Of a DNA stretch of 41,831 nucleotides, positions 1-9,207 are shown piece by piece; positions within the stretch are counted from its first letter, which is position 1; every line of letters starts with the position of its first letter. The position numbers and the translations under genes are program-made. The notes under the pieces were generated by a model. That model worked only from the letters and a program-made list of their open reading frames with translations, ran no database searches and was not told the DNA's origin. This stretch comes from an uncultured Saprospiraceae bacterium (lineage in GTDB: Bacteria > Bacteroidota > Bacteroidia > Chitinophagales > Saprospiraceae), in the NCBI GenBank assembly GCA_938016265.1, contig CALLWB010000045.1:1-41831 (forward strand), given 5' to 3'.

Positions 1-3000
1 TAGATGGTGGTGGTACCCAAACAGTCAATCTCGCTGCACTCCAAGACGGTGTCAACGATGCAGACAGCGATCCAGCAAACGAGTTCAACACAGGAGCCAC
101 ACTAACAGGCACTAACTTAAATATCATAGATAATGGCGGTACACAAACTGTCAATCTCGCTGCTCTACAAGACGGAGTCAATGATGCAGACAGTGATCCA
201 TCCAATGAGTTTAATACAGGAGCGACACTATCGGGAACTAGCTTAAATATTATAGATGGCGGTGGCACTCAAACTGTCAATCTCGCTGCTCTACAAGATG
301 GGGTCAACGATGCAGACAGTGATCCAGCAAACGAGTTTAATACGAATGTTACTTTAACAGGAACTACGCTGAATGTAATTGATGGTGGTGGTGCGGAAAG
401 TGTCAATCTTGCTTCCTTGGTAAATGACGCAGATAGTAACCCTTCAAATGAGTTGAATTCAAATGTTACCCTTACGGGAACTACGCTGAATGTGATAGAT
501 GCTGGTGGTACACAAAGTGTCAACCTAGCTTCTCTCCAAGATGGAGTCAACGATGCGGATAGCAACCCAGCAAACGAATTCAATACGAATGTTACCTTAA
601 CAGGAACAACTCTGAATGTAATAGATGGTGGAGGAACTCAAAGTGTCAATCTGGCTTCCCTTGTAGGAGATGCAGATTGGACGGTTAGCGGAGCAAATCA
701 ATATTCTGCTGTATCAGGTAATGTAGGTATTGGAATAGCAGCACCCCAATACAAGTTAGATGTGGTGTCAGGTTCTCAGTCTGTAACTAGTAAGTTTTTA
801 AAATCAGGAAATGAACCTCGAGCCTACCTTGCTATCTCAAATGATAATACTGGAGCTTTTGATGGAATCACCGGATTTAATATTAATGGACACGATATTG
901 GTGTCTTGGGTGTGTCTGTACATCCAGGTTCAAATCCAGACAATTATGGAATTTATGGATATTCTTCTGGATGGGGAGGTACTTTTGAAAATTCCCTTTC
1001 TGGTGACTTTGTAGAACTTAGTGGTGCAAGCATCTATCCAATGAGAGTGTTTGATGCCAGCGCAACAATAACACCTGGCATGGTCCTCACAGCAATGGAT
1101 GCAAACGGAAACACACAATGGCAAACACCAGGTGGTGACATAGGTGGAATTACGGCTGGGGCCGGTCTTACTGGTGGAGGTACAAGTGGAACTCCCACAA
1201 TAAATGCAAATGCAAATAATGGACTGAATGTGGATGCCGGTGCAGATAGAATACAACTAGGTGGCCCATTAACAGAAACAACGACATTAACTTTTGGAGC
1301 ATACAGTTTGATCCACAATCTAAACAGTATAGGAGATTTCTTAATCAGAGATAATGGTGTAAATCGATTTGCTGTATTAGACAATGGTCGGACAACTGTT
1401 GGTAGCACAGCAAGTGCTGGAATGTTCAATGTAACAGGAAACTCCTTTCATTCAGATGATATTTACCTTAGAGATGGTTCTGTTACAGGGGTTAACTTGG
1501 TACGGATTTTTGATTCTTCGGATGATGGTCTTATTGATGTCTATCGAGCTGGTTCAGTAGTCAATCGATTACATGGAAATGGAAATAACTTCATCAATGG
1601 AGGTTTCTTGGGACTTGGCACGACTGCACCTCAGGAGCGATTGCATACAATCGGTACCCAACTTACGGAAACCAATGGAGCTGGTGCCACTGATGAATGG
1701 TACGGAGAAGACAAAGTGATGACTACCAGCTCAACAGATCTTCATAATGGAACAGGAGACAGGAATACATTTACTGGAAACGGAAACAGGACTTATTTTG
1801 GTGTGTCCAATTGGCATCAAGGTACAGGAACTGGCACAAAGTATGGAGTCTACAACCTGTTTGAGGATGTCCCAGGAATTAAATATGGAATGTATAGTAC
1901 AGTTACTGGAACTGGAACCGGAACTTACTACGGAACTTACAATTATTCAAGCAATACTTCTACAAGTACGAAATACGGAGTACGTAATCAAATCATAAAT
2001 CCTGGTTCAACAGCTTATGGTACCTACAATTATATCACTCCGCTTAGTACCTCTACATCTGGCACAAAGTATGGTACCTACAATTTAATCGGAAGTAATG
2101 GTGGAGGTACAAGGTACGGAACGTACAATTCTGTTTCTTCTTCTACAACTAGTACTTACAATACATACGGTGTGTATTGTACCATGGGTTCCAGTGGTAC
2201 AGGGAATAAATATGCGGCATATTTCAATTCGGCAGGTGTCAATGGTCATGCTGCTGTTTTTAATAGTGGGCAAGTTATTGCCAACGAAATTGGTGGTGAT
2301 TATGATTTCCGCATTGAATCTGATACAAGAACACATGCGTTCTGGTTGGATGCAAATGAAAATCTGGTCAATTTTGGATCTCCCTTTAGTAATGCTTCAT
2401 CCAATGGAGCAACAGTCACTGGGGTTGTCGTTGACTATGTTGCCGATTTTGACAAAGGCACCGCTACGGGTACTGGAATTGGAATTGGTTCTATAGAGTT
2501 CCTGTTAGACGGTAATGCCGAAACTACCATCAACAATACCTTTTCTCCTACAACGCATCTAATCAGAGATTTAGGATTTTCAACACTCCGCGCTTGGGAC
2601 GATGTTTTTGCAGATGATTTTGTCAATGTTTCTGATCGAAGAGAGAAAAACAATATTGAAAATCTTTCCTATGGACTTACAGAAATCATGGCTATGCGCC
2701 CTGTTTCTTACAAGCTTAATAGAGACGAACATGCGGAGACCAAACTTGGTTTGATCGCACAGGAAGTACTGCCTATTGTAAAGGAAGCAGTGAAGACACA
2801 TGATTTCAGAATTCTTGACGAGTCTACAATGGTTGAAGAAGAAGTAGAAATGGAAAGAATGGGAATGAAATATCAACAACTCATCCCCGTTTTGATCAAA
2901 GCTACGCAAGAACAACAAGATATGATTGAAGAGCTAAAAAAGACAAACGAAGCGCAACAATCCTTAATCGAAGAGTTGAATAAACGACTGATGATGCAGG

Positions 3001-3059
3001 AAAATTCTAATCCAGTAGAGGCAAATCAACTCGCTCCCAATACTGGAGGAGGGAAATAA
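1..3059 (+). CDS. Fibre/adhesin protein with C-terminal Peptidase_S74 chaperone, 5' end cut by window
   Basis: The frame is open from the first bases of the window (codons begin at base 3), so the N-terminus lies outside; any start inside the window would be artificial. The visible part has, in order: about five 42-residue repeats (to ~665), a region with GVTAGAGLTGG-type glycine motifs typical of tail-fibre proteins, a threonine/glycine-rich stretch with recurring YGxYN motifs (~1837-2226), then a Peptidase_S74 domain starting at the SDRREKNNIEN motif (base 2631) with LGLIAQEV, and a C-terminal coiled coil rich in E, Q and K. In the S74 family the domain helps trimerise the fibre and then often cuts itself off at the Ser of the SD motif. 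The product is probably a trimeric surface fibre. Its tandem paralogue follows at 3290. No Por sorting tail is visible. The family is firm, the biological role is inference. Confidence 0.9.
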   Translation, partial: DGGGTQTVNLAALQDGVNDADSDPANEFNTGATLTGTNLNIIDNGGTQTVNLAALQDGVNDADSDPSNEFNTGATLSGTSLNIIDGGGTQTVNLAALQDGVNDADSDPANEFNTNVTLTGTTLNVIDGGGAESVNLASLVNDADSNPSNELNSNVTLTGTTLNVIDAGGTQSVNLASLQDGVNDADSNPANEFNTNVTLTGTTLNVIDGGGTQSVNLASLVGDADWTVSGANQYSAVSGNVGIGIAAPQYKLDVVSGSQSVTSKFLKSGNEPRAYLAISNDNTGAFDGITGFNINGHDIGVLGVSVHPGSNPDNYGIYGYSSGWGGTFENSLSGDFVELSGASIYPMRVFDASATITPGMVLTAMDANGNTQWQTPGGDIGGITAGAGLTGGGTSGTPTINANANNGLNVDAGADRIQLGGPLTETTTLTFGAYSLIHNLNSIGDFLIRDNGVNRFAVLDNGRTTVGSTASAGMFNVTGNSFHSDDIYLRDGSVTGVNLVRIFDSSDDGLIDVYRAGSVVNRLHGNGNNFINGGFLGLGTTAPQERLHTIGTQLTETNGAGATDEWYGEDKVMTTSSTDLHNGTGDRNTFTGNGNRTYFGVSNWHQGTGTGTKYGVYNLFEDVPGIKYGMYSTVTGTGTGTYYGTYNYSSNTSTSTKYGVRNQIINPGSTAYGTYNYITPLSTSTSGTKYGTYNLIGSNGGGTRYGTYNSVSSSTTSTYNTYGVYCTMGSSGTGNKYAAYFNSAGVNGHAAVFNSGQVIANEIGGDYDFRIESDTRTHAFWLDANENLVNFGSPFSNASSNGATVTGVVVDYVADFDKGTATGTGIGIGSIEFLLDGNAETTINNTFSPTTHLIRDLGFSTLRAWDDVFADDFVNVSDRREKNNIENLSYGLTEIMAMRPVSYKLNRDEHAETKLGLIAQEVLPIVKEAVKTHDFRILDESTMVEEEVEMERMGMKYQQLIPVLIKATQEQQDMIEELKKTNEAQQSLIEELNKRLMMQENSNPVEANQLAPNTGGGK
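45..665 (+). repeat. 126-bp in-frame coding repeats (42 residues each)
   Basis: Copies begin at 45, 171, 297, about 423 (three codons shorter) and 540, with the tail of another copy before base 45. Each encodes DGVNDADSxPxNE..T followed by a LTGTxLNIIDGGGTQ-like half and VNLAALQ. The period is exactly 126 bases and keeps the reading frame. Copies differ at many synonymous positions, so they are old or under recombination with the paralogue rather than a fresh expansion. They are coding repeats and not CRISPR. Confidence 0.93.
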
Positions 3060-3110
3060 GAGAAAATCACAAATAAGCTGTCTAAAAAGTCGGCTTTTGA
3101 TAAAAAGCAA

Positions 3111-3147
3111 AATGCGTACTCCATTTAATTGGAGTACGCATTTTTTT
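3111..3147 (+). terminator. Rho-independent terminator after the first fibre gene
   Basis: A perfect 12-bp stem, AATGCGTACTCC (3111-3122) with GGAGTACGCATT (3131-3142), encloses an 8-base loop and runs into a T tract (3141-3147). It sits about 50 bases after the stop codon at 3059, so the two fibre paralogues are probably separate transcription units. Confidence 0.9.
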
Positions 3148-3241
3148 ATTATAAATAAAAATGTCTACTTTTAGATAGAGTGTTCCAATTGCATAATCAA
3201 TTTGCCCTGATTTGCAGTAGAATGACTTTCCTTTACAAACG

Positions 3242-3256
3242 TTGCCATCTTGGCAA
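3242..3256. promoter_or_regulatory. Short perfect palindrome upstream of second fibre gene
   Basis: TTGCCA TCT TGGCAA is a perfect 6-bp inverted repeat with a 3-base spacer, ending 33 bases before the ATG at 3290. It could be an operator or a small leader hairpin. I see no clear TAnnTTTG box beside it, so the role is open. Confidence 0.3.
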
Positions 3257-3289
3257 GAAATCCTTTTTTGTAACTAAATCTTCTATGCT

Positions 3290-6200
3290 ATGAAACTGAA
3301 ATTTACCTTATTTATTCTAAGTCTGATCCCATTCTATGCATTCGGACAAAATGTAGGTGTCGGCCAATCTGCCCCTACGAATACCTTGCACATTACCCCA
3401 ACTTCTAGTTCAGATCCCATCCGAATTGATGGCCTGCAACTATACGGGATGGCGGATACCTCCATCTTGATGGTTAACCCTACAACAGGTCTTGTAAAGT
3501 ACATCCTACCAGCAGATTTGGTACGAGTACTTGGTTTAGACTTTGTAGCAGGCCCTGGTATCACAATTGTCGGCAATACGATTACTAATACAGCTTCTGA
3601 CGTGCCTGTTGTCCTCACGGGGGCGGGGTCGGTCAGTATTTCCGGGACTTATCCAAACTTCACAATAAGTGGTACTGACAATGTCAATGATGCTGATTCG
3701 AACCCTACAAATGAGCTCATTACCGGAGCAACATTAACAGGCACCATGCTAACCATCTCTGATGCAGGGGGCGCTACCAATGTAAACCTAAGTTCCCTTC
3801 AGGATGGGGTCAATGATGCGGATAGCGATCCTGCAAATGAGCTCAACACCGGAGCAACATTAACAGGCACCATGCTAGGAATTACAGATGCCGGTGGAAC
3901 TCAAAATGTAGACTTGTCTCCACTCCAAGACGGAGTAAATGATGCAGATGCCGTTATCGGAAACGAGTATAATACAGGCGCAACCCTAACGGGAACAACC
4001 TTAAATATAATAGATGGAGGTGGCTCCCAAAGTGTCAACTTATCTTCTCTCCAAGATGGAGTAAATGATGCCGATTCAGATCCTACAAATGAACACAATA
4101 CTAATGTAACCCTAACAGGTACAACCTTGAACGTCATAGACGGTGGAGGAACACAAAGCCAAGATTTAAGTAGTTTGAGAGACCATGATTGGTATGAAAG
4201 TACTGGAACAAATCCAGCAAATGCGATAGCAGATAATATTTATACCCAAGGAAATGTCGCCATAGGGAAAACGAATGCTACCCAAAAATTAGATGTTGCC
4301 GGAAATATTAAATTAGACGACAATGTAATGGTGGAAGGGAATTCAACTGCACGAATATATAGAAACCTAGTGACTTACAATCATTCCTCCTCAGGTTCTG
4401 CAGGCGTATTTATAATCAACACACAAATGCCATGGAATCTGGCATGTATGTTTACTGTAAATGTAGAAGGGTATTTTTACGATGCTTCAGCACCTTTTGA
4501 AACAAAAATTGGGGCTTACATGTATGTTAATAATGACTTTGTAAATAAAGGTTTTACTAATACAGGAGGCAAAGTTTTAGACGTTAGACTTGGAAGAAAT
4601 TCAGCTGGCAATATAGCTATCATATTGGGTACAGATGGCGCAAGTTATTCCTATCCAAAAATATCGGTTACTTCTTTTTTACAAAGTCATGCAAACATTG
4701 TCGAGTCAAGAGCGGATGGATGGACAATAACAAGAGCCGCAAATACTTCTGGACTTACTTTTGTTACCAATGTACCAGATGTTACTAGAACGGATGGCGA
4801 TTCAGTTATCGGTAATGAGTATAACACTGGAGCTACCCTTTCGGGAACTACCTTGAATATTGTAGATGGAGGAGGGACACAAAGTGTCAATCTGAGTGCG
4901 CTTCAAGATGGAGTCAATGATGCGGACAGCAATCCAGCAAATGAGTTTAATACAGGAGCAACCCTTACGGGAACTACCCTGAATATTGTAGACGGAGGCG
5001 GCACACAAAGTGTCAATTTGTCTTCTCTTGGAGGAGATGCAGATTGGACAGTAGTTGGAAGTAATCAATACTCTGCTGTATCAAATAATGTTGGTATCGG
5101 AGTTATGGCTCCGCAATACCGTCTTGATGTTCTTAATGGTACAGGATCTGCAGCGGCTAAATTTATGCGATCAAATAATGAACCAAGAGCCTACATGGCG
5201 GTAACCAATGATTTCTCTGGAGCCTTTGATGGGATCACAGGGTTCAATATTGATCCACATGATATTGGTGTATTGGGAGTGTCTATACACCCCGGCTCAC
5301 CTACAGATAATTATGGGATATATGGTTATTCTTCTGGTTGGGGAGGAACTTTTGAAAATTCAATTTCCGGTGATTTTGTAGAAATTGGTGGGAATAATCA
5401 TCCACTTAGGGTATTTGATGCTAGTGCAACAATTACACCTGGTATGGTCCTTACTGCAATGGATGCCAACGGAAACACGCGATGGCAAGCACCAGGAGGC
5501 AGTATCGGTGGGGTTACTGCTGGTGCTGGTCTTTCAGGAGGCGGCACCACTGGGACACTAACAATAAATGCCCTCGCTAATAATGGTTTGAATGTAGATG
5601 CTACTGCAGATAGAATTCAGTTAGGAGGAGCACTGACAGAAGCAACTACGATTACAAATGGCGCACAACGTATGATGTACAACCTCAACGGTACCGGAGA
5701 CTTTGTTATCAGAGATAATAATACACCTTTTTTTGGAGCAATGGACAATGGTCGGATTGGTATAGGTACCGAAGCCCCTGCCTATAAACTTCACACTATA
5801 GGAGATATTTATGCGAATGGTGGCTGGTTTAGAGTATCTGGGAATAATGGACTTACCTTTCAAACGCATGGAGGTGGTTTATATATGATTGATGGTACTT
5901 GGATCAGGACCTTTGGGAATAAAAGTTTCTATCATAATACAGGAGCAATGCGCACAGATGGTACCTTGCAAGTTGGAGGGTCTGGTGCTACGCTGAATGT
6001 GCCAAACGGTGGGAATTTTGCCTATCGCACAAGTACATTATTTGCTAACACTGCAGGAAATGTTGGAATTGGTACAAATGCTCCAGCACAAAAATTGCAC
6101 GTCATCGGTACTGGTCGGTTTTCCGCTTTGACTGGTATTAGCAATCGGTTAGTGATGTCTAATTCAGCAGGAGACTTGGTTAACTTAGCTGGAGGAGCTC

Positions 6201-7867
6201 CTGGACAGTTACTTTCGATGAATGGTGCTGGAAATCCTACTTGGATCAGTACTGCTTCTACCGACGCATGGCTGAAATCTGGAAATGCTGGAGTCAATCC
6301 TGCTTCTCAATTTCTTGGAACAACAGATCTGAATCCATTAGTGATCAAAACAAACAATACAACAGCAATAAATGTCAGTAACGAACAGATAGTTGGATTG
6401 GGAGGAGTGACTCCAGGTGGTATTTCTGAACCTCGATTGTACATTAAAACTTCTCCTACAGAACGATTTAATATCGGTCAATATACGGAGATGCAACAAA
6501 GCAGTATCATTGGTGGGGATTTGGTCGGAGATGAAAAAGTATTTAATACCGTCGCGGCAGATATCTACAATGTACATGGTGAACGAAATACATTCACAGG
6601 AACAAGTAATAGAGCCAAATATGGAGTGTACAACCTATTTGACGACGTACCTGGAACAAAGTACGCTGTATATAATTCAACTACAGGAGCAAGTACAGGA
6701 ACATCTTATGGGATTTACAACATTAATACCAATACCTCAACAAGTTCTAAATATGGAGTTCGAAATTACTTCTCAGGTGCTGGAGGTACCGTTTATAGTA
6801 CCTACAACTATGTGCTTCCAAGTACTACGGGTACCTTTGGTACTAAATATGGCACCTACAATTTTATTGGCAGCGCAGGTGGAGGAGCCAGATATGGAAC
6901 TTACAATAATATTGCAACCTCTTCGACAAGTACCTACAGCACTTATGGGGTATATTCAACCATGGGATCATCGGGTACAGGGAGTAAGTATGGCGTATAT
7001 TCAACCATAGGGTCAGGAACTACAGGGAATACATATGCTGGGTATTTTAACAATTCCGGTACAGGAATAAATTCTTATGCAGCTATTTTTAATAGAGGAC
7101 ACGTCGTCGCAAACGAAGCAAGCGGTGATTATGATTTCCGTATGGAGTCTCTGGATAACGATTATGCGTTCTGGCTGGATGCTAATGAAAATTTAGTCAA
7201 TTTTGGCTCGCCCTTTAGCCAGGCAAGTAGCAATGGCGCAACTGTAACAGGAGTTCTTGTTGATTATGTAGCGGACTTTGATAATGGAACCGCAACAGGT
7301 ACTGCGATCGGTATTGGTTCTATAGAGTTTTTGTTGGATGGTTCTAATGAAACCACGATAAATAATACTTTTTCGCCAACAACACATATCAACAGAGATT
7401 TAGGATATTCAACACTCCGCGCTTGGGATGATGTTTTTGCAGACGATTTTGTCAACGTATCGGATCGACGAGAAAAGAACAATATCGAAAATTTGACTTA
7501 TGGACTTCCAGAGATTATGGCAATGAGACCTGTGTCTTACAAGCTCAATAGAGATGAAAGTGGAGAAACAAAACTTGGCCTTATCGCTCAGGAAGTATTG
7601 CCGCTTGTTAGCGAAGCAGTGAAGACCCACGACCGTAAAATCTTAGACGAATCTACTATGAAGCCAGAGATCGTCGAAATGGAAAGAATGGGAATGAAAT
7701 ACCAACAACTCATCCCCGTTTTGATCAAAGCAACTCAAGAACAACAAGCCATCATCGAAAAACTGACGGATGAAATTGATCGACTAAACGAACGTTTGTT
7801 AATTCAGGAAAACGCACAGCCAGTAGAAGCAAATCAAGTTGCTCCTACTCCTGATGGCGGGAAATAA
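3290..7867 (+). CDS. Giant fibre/adhesin protein with Peptidase_S74 chaperone
   Basis: A 1525-residue protein with an N-terminal signal peptide (MKLKFTLFILSLIPF...FGQ), so it is exported. Order: signal peptide; four 42-residue NDADS repeats (~130-297); a unique domain (~300-500) resembling phage tail-fibre head domains (GVFIINTQMP...ISVTSFL); two more repeats; a middle region highly similar to the paralogue at 1-3059; YGxYN repeats (~1110-1255); Peptidase_S74 starting at Ser1391 of SDRREKNNIEN; and a terminal coiled coil. The extra head domain is the main difference from the upstream paralogue. By family knowledge the S74 domain chaperones trimer folding and can be autoproteolytically released. 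Nothing else here is phage-like, so it is more likely a cell-surface fibre than a prophage relic. Ligand unknown. Confidence 0.92.
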   Translation: MKLKFTLFILSLIPFYAFGQNVGVGQSAPTNTLHITPTSSSDPIRIDGLQLYGMADTSILMVNPTTGLVKYILPADLVRVLGLDFVAGPGITIVGNTITNTASDVPVVLTGAGSVSISGTYPNFTISGTDNVNDADSNPTNELITGATLTGTMLTISDAGGATNVNLSSLQDGVNDADSDPANELNTGATLTGTMLGITDAGGTQNVDLSPLQDGVNDADAVIGNEYNTGATLTGTTLNIIDGGGSQSVNLSSLQDGVNDADSDPTNEHNTNVTLTGTTLNVIDGGGTQSQDLSSLRDHDWYESTGTNPANAIADNIYTQGNVAIGKTNATQKLDVAGNIKLDDNVMVEGNSTARIYRNLVTYNHSSSGSAGVFIINTQMPWNLACMFTVNVEGYFYDASAPFETKIGAYMYVNNDFVNKGFTNTGGKVLDVRLGRNSAGNIAIILGTDGASYSYPKISVTSFLQSHANIVESRADGWTITRAANTSGLTFVTNVPDVTRTDGDSVIGNEYNTGATLSGTTLNIVDGGGTQSVNLSALQDGVNDADSNPANEFNTGATLTGTTLNIVDGGGTQSVNLSSLGGDADWTVVGSNQYSAVSNNVGIGVMAPQYRLDVLNGTGSAAAKFMRSNNEPRAYMAVTNDFSGAFDGITGFNIDPHDIGVLGVSIHPGSPTDNYGIYGYSSGWGGTFENSISGDFVEIGGNNHPLRVFDASATITPGMVLTAMDANGNTRWQAPGGSIGGVTAGAGLSGGGTTGTLTINALANNGLNVDATADRIQLGGALTEATTITNGAQRMMYNLNGTGDFVIRDNNTPFFGAMDNGRIGIGTEAPAYKLHTIGDIYANGGWFRVSGNNGLTFQTHGGGLYMIDGTWIRTFGNKSFYHNTGAMRTDGTLQVGGSGATLNVPNGGNFAYRTSTLFANTAGNVGIGTNAPAQKLHVIGTGRFSALTGISNRLVMSNSAGDLVNLAGGAPGQLLSMNGAGNPTWISTASTDAWLKSGNAGVNPASQFLGTTDLNPLVIKTNNTTAINVSNEQIVGLGGVTPGGISEPRLYIKTSPTERFNIGQYTEMQQSSIIGGDLVGDEKVFNTVAADIYNVHGERNTFTGTSNRAKYGVYNLFDDVPGTKYAVYNSTTGASTGTSYGIYNINTNTSTSSKYGVRNYFSGAGGTVYSTYNYVLPSTTGTFGTKYGTYNFIGSAGGGARYGTYNNIATSSTSTYSTYGVYSTMGSSGTGSKYGVYSTIGSGTTGNTYAGYFNNSGTGINSYAAIFNRGHVVANEASGDYDFRMESLDNDYAFWLDANENLVNFGSPFSQASSNGATVTGVLVDYVADFDNGTATGTAIGIGSIEFLLDGSNETTINNTFSPTTHINRDLGYSTLRAWDDVFADDFVNVSDRREKNNIENLTYGLPEIMAMRPVSYKLNRDESGETKLGLIAQEVLPLVSEAVKTHDRKILDESTMKPEIVEMERMGMKYQQLIPVLIKATQEQQAIIEKLTDEIDRLNERLLIQENAQPVEANQVAPTPDGGK
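3677..4180 (+). repeat. 126-bp coding repeats in second fibre gene, first block
   Basis: Four copies start at 3677, 3803, 3929 and 4055, spaced by exactly 126 bases, each encoding the NDADSxPxNE / TLTGT / DGGGTQ pattern. They precede the unique head-like domain. Confidence 0.92.
4793..5033 (+). repeat. 126-bp coding repeats in second fibre gene, second block
   Basis: One degenerate copy begins at 4793 and a full one at 4907. They follow the unique domain at ~4187-4790, so that domain is flanked by repeat units on both sides, as expected if it was inserted by recombination between repeats. Confidence 0.85.
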
Positions 7868-7911
7868 GATAACCAGACTGCAATCTGAAAGGATGGTTCT
7901 TTGAAAATAAT

Positions 7912-7949
7912 AAAACGCGTACTCTAAAACTTGGGGTGCGCGTTTTTTT
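7912..7949 (+). terminator. Rho-independent terminator after second fibre gene
   Basis: AAAACGCGTACTC (7912-7924) pairs with GGGTGCGCGTTTT (7934-7946), using G-T wobbles, around a short loop; the T run extends to 7949. It lies 45 bases after the stop codon at 7867. Confidence 0.87.
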
Positions 7950-8021
7950 ATTGAAAAACGGAATGCTTATATTATTGTTGTTGGTGAATACTTGCCTAAT
8001 TATTAGAGGCATCAATAAAAT

Positions 8022-8825
8022 TCACTTGGAATTGCGCTTGGTGTAAAAAAACAGAAACCCCAAAAAACCACCTGTTCCCGTCAAAAAGTGCCAGACACTG
8101 TGTAGCTGAAACCAAGAATCCGGCGCACAACCAACATGTTGCTCATCACAGACGTGCAGGAAGTAGCCCAGTCCAAGCATTACAAACCCAATGGCTAATA
8201 ACAATAGGTTGTAATTGGCGCGGTGTCTAATATAGTTGACCATAGAGATCAAAAATAAAAGTAGTGCAAAGCTTATAAACAAAAACTTGCCTCCAAAGAC
8301 AAAATAATGGAGCCCATAACAAACAGGAACAGCTATGAAACCAAGCAATGCGTACGTTTTTGGTTGACCTGAAGGAGTTAGCTGATGTGCACCAATTGTG
8401 ATCAGGGAGATAAATATAGCCAGCGTTGCATTGATGTCCATCCGATGACCAACGTCAATAAACGAGGCATGAAAAAAAGAGCTTCCAAAAAACAAATATA
8501 CATATGATGCTCCAAGCAAGTAAATCAAAATGGAAGGTACGGAGGATTGAAAATGGGAAGTATGCCTTACTTGCCTACCTAGCAGCAAAAGCAACACACC
8601 ATAAAACAAATAAATCGAATTGGAGTACACGTTGGCTGGTTGGCGCAAAAATTCACCCTCCCGTTTGGTCTCACAGTATGGAAAACGATTCATATCTGCA
8701 GTTGACTCCAGCCAACGCCACATGGAAGCATCTAACAAATAGTCCAAGCTCATAAGCCCTGCCACTCCTAGAATACTTATTCCTAGAGCACTAGGAACAA
8801 ATTTTTTGAATTCGTAAATACTCAT
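8022..8825 (-). CDS. Alkaline-ceramidase-like (CREST superfamily) membrane hydrolase
   Basis: A 267-residue protein with about seven hydrophobic segments. The metal-site residues of the ceramidase/CREST superfamily appear in order and with matching spacing: Ser115 and His119 (SSFFH), Asp130 (GHRMD) and His242/His246 (LHSVWHF). In human ACER3 as I recall it, the site is S77, H81, D92, H217 and H221, giving the same gaps of 4, 11 and 4. A CETKREGEFLRQPANVYSN segment near residues 51-69 fits the conserved N-terminal part of the family. The likely reaction is zinc-dependent amide hydrolysis of a ceramide-like or sphingolipid-related lipid in the inner membrane; the substrate is inferred. Its start faces the acyl-CoA dehydrogenase gene, and it ends 72 bases past the fibre terminator. 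Confidence 0.8.
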   Translation of the reverse strand: MSIYEFKKFVPSALGISILGVAGLMSLDYLLDASMWRWLESTADMNRFPYCETKREGEFLRQPANVYSNSIYLFYGVLLLLLGRQVRHTSHFQSSVPSILIYLLGASYVYLFFGSSFFHASFIDVGHRMDINATLAIFISLITIGAHQLTPSGQPKTYALLGFIAVPVCYGLHYFVFGGKFLFISFALLLFLISMVNYIRHRANYNLLLLAIGFVMLGLGYFLHVCDEQHVGCAPDSWFQLHSVWHFLTGTGGFLGFLFFYTKRNSK

Positions 8826-9207
8826 TTTGGAAGATACTTATTTTGTTTTGTTTGGACGATTGACAAATTATTAATTTGATAATTTATGTCGGCAAAATCG
8901 GCTGTTCGAGCTAACCGTTATAAGTTCAATTTATTGATGTTTTGTATTTTGTCAAAAATCATTCAAATCATACCCTCTGCCAGCAGAAACTTCCAAAAGT
9001 AAAGGGAACTAGTAAACAATTTTTCTGTAAATACGTATTACTAGTGGAAAAAGAGATTCGCGGTTATTTATTACTTTTGTAGCGTAAATAACCGAAAACA
9101 TTAAAATACCTCGAGTGGAACTCTAAAATCAAAAAATCTGTCCTTCGGAAAATATAGAGTGATATTCCCGCAAGGGTAAAAATAATATTAAAAGTAAAAC
9201 AAAAATC
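8826..9207. other. 382-base divergent intergenic region
   Basis: Separates the divergent ceramidase-like and acyl-CoA dehydrogenase genes. It is AT-rich, with one recognisable -7 promoter box (9072-9079, plus strand). No RNA gene or convincing small ORF was seen. Confidence 0.6.
9072..9079 (+). promoter_or_regulatory. Bacteroidota -7 box (TACTTTTG) for acyl-CoA dehydrogenase
   Basis: TACTTTTG matches the Bacteroidota TAnnTTTG consensus. Transcription would start near 9086, giving a leader of about 120 bases. No good -33 TTTG is seen at the usual distance, which lowers confidence. Confidence 0.45.

Noticed and set aside
45-665. Regular 126-bp repeats that could be mistaken for a CRISPR array
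   Set aside because: The units are in frame, code for one protein, have no unique spacers and no cas genes nearby.
930-1429. Long antisense open frames inside the first fibre gene
   Set aside because: They are shadows of the repetitive coding frame, with no signal for a separate gene.
1-7867. Prophage, because of S74 and tail-fibre-like domains
   Set aside because: No capsid, portal, terminase, integrase or lysis gene is visible, and the second protein has a bacterial signal peptide. Cellular fibres of this type are common in Bacteroidota.
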